From Bradyrhizobiaceae bacterium (GTDB lineage: Bacteria > Pseudomonadota > Alphaproteobacteria > Rhizobiales > Xanthobacteraceae): a stretch of 64,000 nt of DNA. A model generated the notes under the pieces. That model was not told where the DNA came from, did no database searches, and worked only from the letters and a program-made list of their open reading frames with translations. The stretch lies in NCBI GenBank assembly GCA_020544565.1, contig CP078014.1, positions 1,515,581-1,579,580 on the forward strand, in the 5' to 3' direction. Both the position numbers and the translations under genes were made by a program. Of this stretch, positions 1-8,506 are shown in pieces; the first letter of the stretch is position 1; every line of letters starts with the position of its first letter.

Positions 1-248
1 AATTTGTTGCGATTCAGGCGCTTTCCTTTCTCGCCTCCGAGCCCGAGCGGCTGGGGTCGTTCCTGACCGAGAGCGGTATCGGACCACAGACCTTGCGGGC
101 ATCCGCGGCGGACCCGAAATTTCTCGCCGGGGTGCTGGATTTCGTCCTGCGCGACGACGCCACGGTCACCGCCTTCGCCCGGTCGTCGCAATTGACGCCG
201 GAAGCGGTCGCCAATGCCCGCGAAGTGCTGGACCCGCGCTGGGAGTAG
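1..248 (+). CDS. DUF3572 family protein, C-terminal part
   Basis: Open from the left edge; the frame starting at base 3 reads FVAIQALSFLASEPERL and ends in DPRWE-stop. The pattern FLA.(E/D)PERL..FL..SG followed by FLAGVLDFVL is that of DUF3572, a small alphaproteobacterial family of unknown function. The start lies outside the window. The stop is 6 bases before the dinB start, so the two are probably co-transcribed. Family assignment is from memory of the consensus. Confidence 0.8.
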   Translation, partial: FVAIQALSFLASEPERLGSFLTESGIGPQTLRASAADPKFLAGVLDFVLRDDATVTAFARSSQLTPEAVANAREVLDPRWE

Positions 249-254
249 TCTCCG

Positions 255-1541
255 TTGAGCGATCGCCCGGCCGTCGCCCTGACCGCCTTCTGCCGCGACT
301 GCCTGTCGGACGCGGCCGAAAGGGCCGTGCGCTGCGCCGCCTGCGGTTCGCCCCGCCTGATCCGCCATCGCGCGCTTGGGACGCTGGCGCTGGCTCATAT
401 CGACTGCGATGCGTTCTACGCCACCATCGAGAAGCGCGACAATCCCGCCATTGCCGACAAGCCGGTGATCGTCGGCGGCGGCCGCCGCGGCGTGGTGTCG
501 GCGGCGTGCTACATCGCGCGGACCTATGGCGTGCGCTCGGCAATGCCGATGTTCAAGGCGCGCGAACTGTGCCCCGCGGCCGTGGTGGTGCCTCCGGACA
601 TGGCCAAATACGTCCGCGTCGGCCGCGAGGTCCGCCACGCGATGCTGGCGCTGACGCCGCTGGTGGAGCCGCTGTCCATCGACGAGGCGTTCCTCGATCT
701 CAGCGGCACCACCCTGCTCCACGGCATGGTGCCGGCCAAGGTGCTGGCGCGGTTCGCCGCGCAGGTGGAGCGGGAGATCGGCATCACCGTCTCGGTCGGC
801 CTGTCGGCGAACAAGTTTCTCGCCAAGATCGCCTCCGACCTCGACAAGCCGCGCGGCTTCGCCGTGCTCGATCAGGACGAGGCCCGCGCCATGCTGGCTC
901 AGCGGCCGGTGGGCTTCATCTACGGCGTCGGACCCGCCTCGCAGGACAAGCTGGCCCAGCGCGGCTTCCGCATCATCGCCGATTTGCAGCGGGCGGACGA
1001 GACCGACCTGATGAAGCAGTTCGGCCCCGAAGGGCGGCGGCTGTGGCGGCTGGCGCGCGGCATCGACGACCGCAAGGTGGTGCCGGATCGCGGCGCCAAG
1101 ACCATCTCGACCGAAACCACGCTGGACACCGACGTGCGCGATTTCACGACGCTGGAGAAGATCCTGTGGCGGCTGTGCGAGAAGGTGTCGTTCCGCCTCA
1201 AGGCCGGCAACCTCGCCGGCTCCACCATCACCCTGAAGCTCAAGACCGCCGATTTCAGGCAGCGCACCCGCTCGCAGTCGATCGCCGTGCCGACGCAACT
1301 GGCGACGCGCATCTTCGCCACCGTGCGCGAGATGCTCAGCCGCGAGATCGACGGCACTGCTTTCCGGCTGATCGGCGCCGGCGTCAGCGCGTTGCGGCCG
1401 GGCCATGAGGCGGACGATCACGATCTGCTGGACCGGCGCTCCGCCCACGCCGAGCGCGCCATGGACGACGTCCGCCGCAAGTTCGGCGACGCTGCCGTCA
1501 TGCGCGGCATCGCCTATGGCGGACCGGCGAAGACGGAGTGA
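255..1541 (+). CDS. dinB: DNA polymerase IV (Y family) with N-terminal zinc ribbon
   Basis: Error-prone translesion polymerase, 428 residues. The palm motif HIDCDAFYA (Asp50) and SIDEAFLD (Asp143, Glu144) give the metal-binding carboxylates; the little-finger region follows. Ahead of the polymerase is a head with CxxC-x10-CxxC (Cys13, 16, 27, 30), absent from E. coli DinB but present in rhizobial homologues as far as I recall; it probably binds zinc. Start is TTG, six bases after the DUF3572 stop, which suggests an operon. No SOS box was recognised just upstream, as expected if the promoter is further left. Confidence 0.93.
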   Translation: MSDRPAVALTAFCRDCLSDAAERAVRCAACGSPRLIRHRALGTLALAHIDCDAFYATIEKRDNPAIADKPVIVGGGRRGVVSAACYIARTYGVRSAMPMFKARELCPAAVVVPPDMAKYVRVGREVRHAMLALTPLVEPLSIDEAFLDLSGTTLLHGMVPAKVLARFAAQVEREIGITVSVGLSANKFLAKIASDLDKPRGFAVLDQDEARAMLAQRPVGFIYGVGPASQDKLAQRGFRIIADLQRADETDLMKQFGPEGRRLWRLARGIDDRKVVPDRGAKTISTETTLDTDVRDFTTLEKILWRLCEKVSFRLKAGNLAGSTITLKLKTADFRQRTRSQSIAVPTQLATRIFATVREMLSREIDGTAFRLIGAGVSALRPGHEADDHDLLDRRSAHAERAMDDVRRKFGDAAVMRGIAYGGPAKTE

Positions 1542-1565
1542 GATGCCGTAACATCGTCAGGGCCA

Positions 1566-1645
1566 GGCTCGTCCCGGCCGTCCACGCCTTGCTTACTTTG
1601 TTCAAAAGACGTGGATGCCCGGCACAAGGCCGGGCATGACGACGA
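1566..1645. repeat. Intergenic palindromic repeat of Nitrobacteraceae type
   Basis: Contains the inverted repeat ATGCCCGG (1615-1622) and CCGGGCAT (1630-1637) with a 7-base loop, preceded by a GTCCCGGCCGTCCACGCC block. On the minus strand it reads as the pseudo-peptide VMPGLVPGIHVF, a common spurious translation in Bradyrhizobium-type genomes. It lies between the convergent dinB and eipB 3' ends, so its hairpin may also end transcription. Recognition of the family is from memory. Confidence 0.7.
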
Positions 1646-1674
1646 ATTGAAAGGTTGCAAGCAGTTGGCACGCT

Positions 1675-2550
1675 CTACTTACACGGCTTGGCATCCTTGA
1701 CGTCGATCTTCTCCATCGCGCCGGCGATGACGAAATCGTTGTAGTCGAGCACCAGAGCGCGCGACACGCCGTCCTCGAACAGCTCGAACGACATCGCATA
1801 GACCGGCGTCTGCTCGCCCGACTTCGACTGCGTCGCCTTGTCGTAATAGCTGACGGTCACCGGCCAGCGCGTCAGCGCCTTGAACCTGTCGTTCTTGGTG
1901 GTGGCGTCCGGGGTCGCGGGCGCTTTGGTGCCGGGGATCGGCTGGCCGATCACGGTCAGCGTGTTGTAGACCTTCTCGCCGTCGTCCGAGCCGTCATAGA
2001 CGGTCAGCTCCAGCAGCGACTTGCCCTCGCGCGCGGCCTCGATGATGCGCTTGATCTGCTCGGTCGGAAACACGGCATTGTCGATGGTGAAGGTCTTCGC
2101 AGCCGGCTGCTTCAGCTTGACCTTGATGGTCGAGCCGTCGCGCTCGGCGATGCCATCGACAAAGGTCGGGGCCGCCTCGTTCATGCGGGTTTCGACCTTG
2201 AAGCGATAGGTCTTGCCGTCGGCATCCTCCCAGCTCGTCGAGCGCAGGTCGCTGGTGATGGTCCTGTCCTCGCCGGTGTCGATCTGCGACACCTGCCGGA
2301 ATTCGGTGGTGTAGCCCTCGCAGACGCTGCCGGTGAAATTGTACAGGATGCGGCCGCGCGCGCTGTTGACATTGACATTGCCGCGCGAGGTCTTGAGGCT
2401 CAGATCGTAGACCGCCTGATGCGGAAGGAAGGAGACTGACGGCGCGGGCGCGGCAACGGCCGCTCCGGCAAATGCCGCCGACAGCGCCAGCGGCAGAACG
2501 AGCAATCGAATATCGAAAATCCGGCGAGAAATCGGGCGGGCGTGACGCAT
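1675..2550 (-). CDS. eipB: Cell-envelope integrity protein EipB/DUF1849
   Basis: Periplasmic beta-spiral protein, 291 residues from the chosen start. Brucella EipB is needed for envelope integrity and has a conserved disulfide; here Cys residues occur in SVCEGY near the N-terminal third and in AKPCK at the extreme C terminus, fitting that pair. A Sec signal peptide follows the start: basic head, hydrophobic core and an AVAAPAPS-like cleavage region. Start at 2550 is chosen because AAGGAGAC lies just upstream; the frame stays open 22 codons further without such a site. Single gene, convergent with dinB. Confidence 0.85.
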   Translation of the reverse strand: MRHARPISRRIFDIRLLVLPLALSAAFAGAAVAAPAPSVSFLPHQAVYDLSLKTSRGNVNVNSARGRILYNFTGSVCEGYTTEFRQVSQIDTGEDRTITSDLRSTSWEDADGKTYRFKVETRMNEAAPTFVDGIAERDGSTIKVKLKQPAAKTFTIDNAVFPTEQIKRIIEAAREGKSLLELTVYDGSDDGEKVYNTLTVIGQPIPGTKAPATPDATTKNDRFKALTRWPVTVSYYDKATQSKSGEQTPVYAMSFELFEDGVSRALVLDYNDFVIAGAMEKIDVKDAKPCK

Positions 2551-2774
2551 AGCGTCTCCTTGGAATGCAACGAATCGAACGATAATAGCCGCCGGATTGC
2601 GCCGCAACCGGGGCAAATGCCGAGGGAAGCCGCGGTTTTCCGGTCAAAAGCGCGGCATCGGCCGGCTTGCATGGATGTGCGCGATGGGCATCATAGCATG
2701 CGCCGGGACGCGGCCGGCACGACAGCGCCGGGCGCAATCCCCGGACACATCCATCTGACATGCGAGGGAGCGTC

Positions 2775-3242
2775 ATGGCGGGAACGGTCGAGCAGAAACT
2801 GAACGCGCTGGGCATCACGCTGGACGAGCCCAATCCTCCGAGCGCCAACTATGTCGGCTTCGTGCGCACCGGAAACCTGCTGTTCGTCTCCGGACAGGTG
2901 TGTCGCACCTCCGACGGCAAGCTCATCGCCAAGGGCAAGCTCGGCTCCGGCGTCACCCTCGAGCAGGGCATGGCCGCGGCGCGCGGCTGCGCGATCAACC
3001 TGCTGGCGCAGGTCCGGATGGCGCTCGGCGATCTCGACAAGGTGACGCGAGTGGTGCGCCTCGGCGGTTTCGTCAATTCGATGCCGGATTTTCTCGAAGG
3101 ACCGAAGGTGCTGAACGGCGCGTCGGACCTGATGGTGGCGGCGTTCGGCGACAAGGGACGCCACGCCCGCACCACCGTCGGCGTGGCCGCCCTGCCCGGC
3201 GATGCCGCCGTGGAGGTCGAAGGCGTGTTCGAGGTGGCGTGA
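2775..3242 (+). CDS. RidA/YjgF-UK114 family protein
   Basis: 155 residues. The run NYVGFVRTGNLLFVSGQV, then LAQVRMALGDLDKVTRVVRLGGFVNS, is the trimeric RidA fold. Classical RidA deaminates reactive enamine/imine intermediates. This protein belongs to the longer (about 150-residue) subgroup, whose substrates are less certain, so deaminase activity is inference. Start 2775 is preceded by GGGAG. The next gene begins 4 bases after the stop, indicating an operon. Confidence 0.85.
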   Translation: MAGTVEQKLNALGITLDEPNPPSANYVGFVRTGNLLFVSGQVCRTSDGKLIAKGKLGSGVTLEQGMAAARGCAINLLAQVRMALGDLDKVTRVVRLGGFVNSMPDFLEGPKVLNGASDLMVAAFGDKGRHARTTVGVAALPGDAAVEVEGVFEVA

Positions 3243-3246
3243 GGCA

Positions 3247-3999
3247 ATGGCGCGCGCGCCCGCCTGGTTGACCGCAAGGCCGATCGCCCATCGCGGGCTG
3301 CACGACCGCGCCCGCGGCATCGTCGAGAACATGCCCTCGGCCATCGAGGCCGCGGTGGCGGGCCGCTTCGCCATCGAAGTGGACTTGCAACTGAGCGCCG
3401 ACGACGAAGCCATGGTGCATCACGACGATGTGCTCGGCCGCCTGACCGAAGGCCGCGGCGATCTGCGGACGATGACGGCGGCGGACCTCAAGCGTGTGCC
3501 GTTCAAGGACACGACCGAGCGCATGATGACGCTCGGCGACCTCTGCGCCCGTGTCGATGGCCGGACTCCGCTTGTGCTGGAGGTGAAAAGCCGCTTCGAC
3601 GGCGACCGCCGGCTGGTGGCGCGGATGGCCGAAGTGCTGCGCGCCTATCGCGGGCCGGTGGCGGGGATGTCGTTCGATCCCGATCAGGTCGATACGCTCC
3701 GCGTGCTGATTCCGCACCTGCCGCGCGGCATCGTCGCCGAGCGCCACTACAGCGATGCCGAATGGAAGCAGCTACCGCCCGAAAAAATTCACGAGATGGT
3801 CGCTTTGCGCCACGCCTTCCGCACCCGGCCACATTTCGTCAGCTACCGCGTCGACGATCTGCCGGCGCCCGCGCCGTGGATCGCACGGAACATCTTCGGC
3901 TGCGCGCTCATCACCTGGACGGTGCGGACGCCGGAACAGCGCGCGCGCAGCGCGCGCCATGCCGACCAGATGACGTTCGAGGGTTTCGTTCCCGAATAG
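3247..3999 (+). CDS. Glycerophosphodiester phosphodiesterase (GDPD)
   Basis: 250 residues. Cleaves glycerophosphodiesters to glycerol-3-phosphate and an alcohol. The GDPD signature is plain: IAHRG near residue 13, EN..SAI, then EVDLQ, and HHDDVLGRLT. No signal peptide, so probably cytoplasmic (UgpQ-like). Start ATG at 3247 follows the RidA stop by four bases; an upstream in-frame ATG at 3202 lies inside ridA and is less likely. Confidence 0.88.
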   Translation: MARAPAWLTARPIAHRGLHDRARGIVENMPSAIEAAVAGRFAIEVDLQLSADDEAMVHHDDVLGRLTEGRGDLRTMTAADLKRVPFKDTTERMMTLGDLCARVDGRTPLVLEVKSRFDGDRRLVARMAEVLRAYRGPVAGMSFDPDQVDTLRVLIPHLPRGIVAERHYSDAEWKQLPPEKIHEMVALRHAFRTRPHFVSYRVDDLPAPAPWIARNIFGCALITWTVRTPEQRARSARHADQMTFEGFVPE

Positions 4000-4084
4000 G
4001 CCGCAAGGCCGATCCCGGAGACTTGAAGTCTGCGGCGCGACGCCCGATCTGTTATTCATACCGGACTCGGCTTGTCAGAATACG

Positions 4085-5269
4085 GTGCCCTGCTCCTTGA
4101 CGGATTCCCACGCCATTGCCCTGGAAGCGGTGTCCTCGGCCGGCCAGATCGCGGCCGACGACTGGAACGCCTGCGCCAATCCGGACGGGGATTACAACCC
4201 GTTCGTCGCGCATGCGTTCTTCACCGCCCTCGAAGCCTCCGGCTCGGCCGCTCCTCGCACCGGCTGGGCGCCGCGCCATCTGGTGGCGCGCTGCGGCGGC
4301 AAGATCGTCGGAATCGTGCCGTGCTATCTGAAAAATCATTCGCAGGGCGAATACGTGTTCGACCATGGCTGGGCCGAAGCCTATCACCGCGCCGGCGGCA
4401 GCTATTACCCGAAGCTGCAGGCCAGCGTGCCATTCACGCCCGCCACCGGTCCGCGCCTGCTGGTGCGAGGGGATGCCGATATCGCGCGTGTGCGCGACCA
4501 TCTGGCGGCCGGATTGATCGCGCTGGGCAACGCCACCCATGCCTCGTCGGTGCACGTCACCTTCGCCCGCGAGGACGAATGGACGTTCCTCGCCGGGCAC
4601 GGCTTCCTGCAGCGCACCGACCAGCAATTCCACTGGCACAATCAAGGCTATGCCACCTTCGAGGATTTCCTCGCCACCCTCGCCTCGCGCCACCGCAAGG
4701 CGATCCGCCGCGAACGCCGCGACGCGCTCGCGAATGGCATCACCATCCATCCGCTGACCGGGAGCGACATCACGCCTGATGCGTGGGACGCCTTCTTCGA
4801 GTTCTACATGGAGACCGGATCGCGCAAGTGGGGCCGCCCCTATTTGACTCGCGACTTCTATCGCCGCATCGCCGCAACCATGGCGGACGACGTGCTGCTG
4901 GTGATGGCGCGGCGCGACGGCCGCTGGATCGCCGGCGCCATCAACTTCATCGGCACCGACACCCTGTTCGGCCGGCACTGGGGCGCGATCGAGCATCACC
5001 CGTTCCTGCATTTCGAGGTGTGCTATTATCAGGCCATCGACTTCGCCATCCGGCGCGGGCTGAAGCGTGTCGAGGCCGGCGCGCAGGGCGAGCACAAGAT
5101 CGCCCGCGGCTACCTGCCGCAGACCACCTACTCGGCGCATTACATCGCCGATCCTGCGTTGCGCCGCGCGGTGCGCGACTATCTCAGGCACGAACGCGGT
5201 TATGTGCAGGAGACCGTCCGCGAACTGACCGAGGCCGGCCCGTTCCGCAAGACCGACGACAACGGCTGA
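4085..5269 (+). CDS. GNAT/FemAB-like N-acyltransferase, COG3146 (DUF482)
   Basis: 394 residues, GTG start. Matches COG3146 in layout: N-terminal NPFV.HAFF.ALE, central HWHNQGY..FEDFLA and HRKAIRRER, and C-terminal VEAGAQGEHKIARGYLP. These proteins resemble peptidoglycan-bridge (FemAB) transferases, but the substrate is not established. No signal peptide or membrane segments. Stands alone, 85 bases after the GDPD gene. Confidence 0.82.
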   Translation: MPCSLTDSHAIALEAVSSAGQIAADDWNACANPDGDYNPFVAHAFFTALEASGSAAPRTGWAPRHLVARCGGKIVGIVPCYLKNHSQGEYVFDHGWAEAYHRAGGSYYPKLQASVPFTPATGPRLLVRGDADIARVRDHLAAGLIALGNATHASSVHVTFAREDEWTFLAGHGFLQRTDQQFHWHNQGYATFEDFLATLASRHRKAIRRERRDALANGITIHPLTGSDITPDAWDAFFEFYMETGSRKWGRPYLTRDFYRRIAATMADDVLLVMARRDGRWIAGAINFIGTDTLFGRHWGAIEHHPFLHFEVCYYQAIDFAIRRGLKRVEAGAQGEHKIARGYLPQTTYSAHYIADPALRRAVRDYLRHERGYVQETVRELTEAGPFRKTDDNG

Positions 5270-5348
5270 AGCGCAAAACCGTTGTCGCCGCGTGGCCGTC
5301 GCCCTAGCTTGATCAATCCGGCCCGAAAGTAATCTGTCAGGACACGCC

Positions 5349-6449
5349 TTGACCTCGATCGTAGCCCGCACCCGCGACTTCTGGACGCGCCGGATACCTG
5401 AGCTGCGCCAGACCCTGCGCGTCACCGTGGCCGCGGCCGTCGCCTTCGCCGCCTACAAGGCGTTCGGTCTCGAACAGGGATACTGGGCGATCTTCACCGT
5501 CCTGATCGTGATGCAGGGCTCCATCGGCGGCACCCTCAGCGCGGCGACGGAACGCATGATCGGCACTTTCGCCGGGGCGCTGCTCGGCGGCGTGGCCGCA
5601 GCCCTCCATCCGCCGACAACGCTCGGCCTCGGCCTCGCCATCGTGCTGGTCACCGCGCTCGGCGTGCTCGGCGCCAGCATCCGCCCGCCACTGCGGGTCG
5701 CGCCGATCACGGCGGTGATCATGCTGCTGACCACGCCGCCCGGCATGCCGGTGACGCATTTCGTGCTCGACCGCATCGTCGAGATCGGCATGGGCGGCGT
5801 CATCGGCGTGCTGGCGACGGTGCTGGTATTTCCCGCGCGCTCCCATGCGGTGGTGGTGGCGCGCTCCGTCGCGGTTCTGGAGCGCATCGAGCGGCTGTTG
5901 CTCTCCGAGGCGCAGGCGCTGGAGCGCGGCGAGGCGCTCGCGCCCTCGTCCGAACATCCGGCCCTGCGGCAGGCGCTGACCGCGGTCGAACAGGCCATGA
6001 CCGATGCGGAGCGCGAACGCGCCTCGCGGCTGGCCGATCACCGCATTCCGCCGGCGATCCCCCGCACGCTGTGGCGGGTGCGCAACGACCTCGTCGCCAT
6101 CGGCGGCGTGCTGCGCGAGCCGGTGCCCGCCCAGGTCGCCGCAACGCTCGCGCCGGCGGCGGCGCAACTGCTGCGGGCCGAGGCGGAACTGGCCCGGCGC
6201 TGCGCGGCCGCGCTCAGTGCCGCCATGCCGGTGGAGCGCAACGACGCGGCGGCAGCGCTCGTCGCCTTCACCGAAACATTCGGCGATCTGCGCCAGTCCG
6301 GCGTGATGCGGGCGCTGGATTTCAACACCGTCGGCCGCATCTTCGGCCTCGCGTTCAATCTCGACGGCCTGCACCGGGACCTGAACGACCTCGCCGACCG
6401 GATCGATGAAATCGCCGGCGGCGTGCCGGACCGGACCACTGTCCCCTGA
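5349..6449 (+). CDS. FUSC family inner-membrane protein (aromatic-acid exporter type)
   Basis: 366 residues, TTG start. The N-terminal half holds about six hydrophobic segments, beginning TLRVTVAAAVAFAAYKAFGL and including YWAIFTVLIVMQ, the hallmark of the FUSC / p-hydroxybenzoate efflux (AaeB/YccS) group. The C-terminal half is a soluble helical region rich in Ala and Arg. It would act in the inner membrane, perhaps in efflux of aromatic acids; the substrate is unknown. About half the length of E. coli AaeB, as is common for single-repeat FUSC proteins. Confidence 0.8.
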   Translation: MTSIVARTRDFWTRRIPELRQTLRVTVAAAVAFAAYKAFGLEQGYWAIFTVLIVMQGSIGGTLSAATERMIGTFAGALLGGVAAALHPPTTLGLGLAIVLVTALGVLGASIRPPLRVAPITAVIMLLTTPPGMPVTHFVLDRIVEIGMGGVIGVLATVLVFPARSHAVVVARSVAVLERIERLLLSEAQALERGEALAPSSEHPALRQALTAVEQAMTDAERERASRLADHRIPPAIPRTLWRVRNDLVAIGGVLREPVPAQVAATLAPAAAQLLRAEAELARRCAAALSAAMPVERNDAAAALVAFTETFGDLRQSGVMRALDFNTVGRIFGLAFNLDGLHRDLNDLADRIDEIAGGVPDRTTVP

Positions 6450-6524
6450 CCGGCCCCATTCCCTCGTGCTTGACCGCGCGCGTCGTGGCGGCGATGGTAC
6501 GGCCCTTCAATCCCGGAACAGATC

Positions 6525-6950
6525 ATGACCGCTTACGACACCAACAACATTTTCGCCAAGATCCTGCGCGGCGAGCTTCCCTGCCACAAGGTCTACGAGG
6601 ACGAGCACACGCTGGCGTTTCTCGACATCATGCCGCGCTCGCCCGGCCACACGCTGGTGATCCCCAAGGCGCCCGCGCGCAACATCCTGGATATCGCGCC
6701 CGACGATCTCGCCCATGTGATGCGCACCGCGAAGATCATCGCCATCGCCGGCAAGAAGGCGTTCAACGCCGACGGCATCACCCTGCAGCAATTCAGCGAG
6801 GCCGCCGGCGGACAGGTGGTGTTTCACCTGCATGTGCACATCATGCCGCGCATCGACGGCGTGCCGCTGCTTCCGCCCGCCACCCGCAAGGAGGATGTCG
6901 CCGTGCTGGAAGACCATGCCACGCGGCTGATCGCGGCGCTGCGAGGGTAA
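6525..6950 (+). CDS. HIT family (histidine triad) nucleotide hydrolase
   Basis: 141 residues. The triad HLHVHIMPR is visible near residue 103, preceded by GGQVVFH as in Hint-type proteins; the N terminus (IFAKILRGELPCHKVYED) is also typical. HIT proteins of this branch hydrolyse adenosine phosphoramidates. Separated by 75 bases from the FUSC gene and convergent with azlD. Confidence 0.92.
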   Translation: MTAYDTNNIFAKILRGELPCHKVYEDEHTLAFLDIMPRSPGHTLVIPKAPARNILDIAPDDLAHVMRTAKIIAIAGKKAFNADGITLQQFSEAAGGQVVFHLHVHIMPRIDGVPLLPPATRKEDVAVLEDHATRLIAALRG

Positions 6951-6957
6951 GCCGGGT

Positions 6958-7302
6958 TCAGCCCAGCGCCCAGGTGCCGGCGAGGATGACGGCCTCACCG
7001 GTGAGCACGCCCGCGAACACCGATTTGCGCGCCAGCAGATACACCACGAAGCCGGCCACCGCCGCGCCATAGCGCACCACGTCCGGCACCGTCGCCAGCG
7101 CACCGGGCGGCGTGATCAGGATTTGCGCGATGATGCCGGCCAGGATGGCGGCGGCGACCGCCCGCACCCAGACCAGAAGGTCGGAGCCTTCGTCGATCCC
7201 GCGGCCGATCGCGAGGCCGAGCATCCGCCACACCTCGTTGGAGAGAAAGCCCGCGACCAACAGCAGCGCGATGGCGTGGGCGTTGCCGAACAGCGCGGTC
7301 AT
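6958..7302 (-). CDS. azlD: AzlD-type branched-chain amino acid export subunit
   Basis: 114 residues with about four hydrophobic segments, the size and profile of AzlD/YgaH. It partners AzlC in export of branched-chain amino acids or analogues. ATG at 7302 overlaps the azlC stop by four bases (ATGA), so translation is probably coupled. A longer in-frame reading running back into azlC is a shadow. Confidence 0.85.
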   Translation of the reverse strand: MTALFGNAHAIALLLVAGFLSNEVWRMLGLAIGRGIDEGSDLLVWVRAVAAAILAGIIAQILITPPGALATVPDVVRYGAAVAGFVVYLLARKSVFAGVLTGEAVILAGTWALG

Positions 7303-8036
7303 GTCGCCCTCCGCCAGCGGTGAACGGCGAAGGCGATAGTCCCTGCGGCAACGCCGCTGATCAGGATATCGACGCCGGTTTGCAACATCTGCACCAGCGG
7401 ATACAGCGCGAGGCCGAGCGCCAGCGCCAGCTTGTCCACCAGGCGACGCGCGTTTCGCGCCGTGGACAGCAGGAAGGTCAGCGGCGTCAGCGCCAGAATG
7501 GCGGCCGCCAGCAGCGGCGGCAGGTTGGCGGCAAGGCCATAGCCGATCGCGGTTGCGATGCTGCTCAACGCCACCAGCGTGCCGCCGAGCCCGTTGATGA
7601 AGGCGATGCGCCAGCGCGGCGGCACATGCGGCAGCAGGCGGAAACTCTCGACCCAGACGGTGACCGCGGTGAAATGCGCGGGCAACGCGAGATGGCGCAT
7701 GCGGGTCTGCGGCGTGCGCAGCATCGGCAGCACGGCGACGACCATCGGCAGCAGCCGGATGGCGCTGAGCGTCACCGCCAGCGCCGATTCCAGCACGGTC
7801 GCGCCCGCATGCGAGCTCGAGATCAGGATCACCTGCGCCGGACCGGCCCACACCAGCACGGTGGCGGCCACGGCCCAGCCGAAGGTGAAACCGGCATCGT
7901 GCGCCAGCGCGCCGATGCCGATGAAGGTGGCGAACAGCACCAGTGTCAGGATCGACGTCAGCGCCGACCTGACGCCGAACGCGAAAGCGGCGGGAGCGCT
8001 ATGCCATTTCGGAGAATCGAGCGGAGGAAGGGCCAA
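7299..8036 (-). CDS. azlC: AzlC-type branched-chain amino acid permease
   Basis: 245 residues, mostly hydrophobic, with the AzlC-like opening GVR......LP......IGALA and the conserved WAGPAQVILISSS. Large subunit of the AzlCD exporter in the inner membrane. First gene of the leftward azlC-azlD pair. Substrate range is inferred from family only. Confidence 0.87.
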   Translation of the reverse strand: MALPPLDSPKWHSAPAAFAFGVRSALTSILTLVLFATFIGIGALAHDAGFTFGWAVAATVLVWAGPAQVILISSSHAGATVLESALAVTLSAIRLLPMVVAVLPMLRTPQTRMRHLALPAHFTAVTVWVESFRLLPHVPPRWRIAFINGLGGTLVALSSIATAIGYGLAANLPPLLAAAILALTPLTFLLSTARNARRLVDKLALALGLALYPLVQMLQTGVDILISGVAAGTIAFAVHRWRRAT

Positions 8037-8188
8037 GGGATGATCGTGCCGGAGGAATCGCCTCAGCCATCACGCGGATGAAACGATCCGCCGTCAAGGC
8101 GCGCTCCCCGGCATTGGCGGGATGCAGCAGCGCGAAAGATGCATTTCGCGCCCGGACGCGCGGAGTCGGCCGCGCGCCACGCGATGCC

Positions 8189-8281
8189 TCAGACCAGCGG
8201 CTCGCGCACCGACGACGACGACAGTGAGCCGAGAATGAACAGGGCTGCGAACGCAATGCCGACAACCGCAAAAACCAGCAT
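8189..8281 (-). CDS. Small single-pass membrane protein, 30 residues
   Basis: ATG at 8281 is preceded by a perfect AGGAGG seven bases upstream, much stronger than sites elsewhere here. The product starts MLVFAVVGIAFAALFILGSL, one transmembrane helix, and ends SSSSVREPLV. Too short for ordinary gene callers. I do not recognise the family. It lies alone between azlC and the lytic transglycosylase; the remaining flanking bases (8037-8188 and 8282-8506) show no other gene. Confidence 0.6.
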   Translation of the reverse strand: MLVFAVVGIAFAALFILGSLSSSSVREPLV

Positions 8282-8506
8282 GACAACCTCCTGGCAACGA
8301 CGACGCCGCAACTCCCGGGCGCGAAGCCAGATGATTGGAAAACGGTTTCGCAAAACTTAATCGAAAATCATCGCAACCGCGTTAGCACTTCGTTGAGCAT
8401 AACAGCCCTCGCGATGATTGAAATAATGCCCGTATCTATTGGATTTCTTTCATCGTCATCGACGCCGCCGCGTTAACCGTAGCGACAGTTTCCCGAAACG
8501 CCGCAC

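Noticed and set aside
4052..5425. A 457-codon minus-strand frame
   Set aside because: Antisense to the COG3146 gene; composition is that of a shadow.
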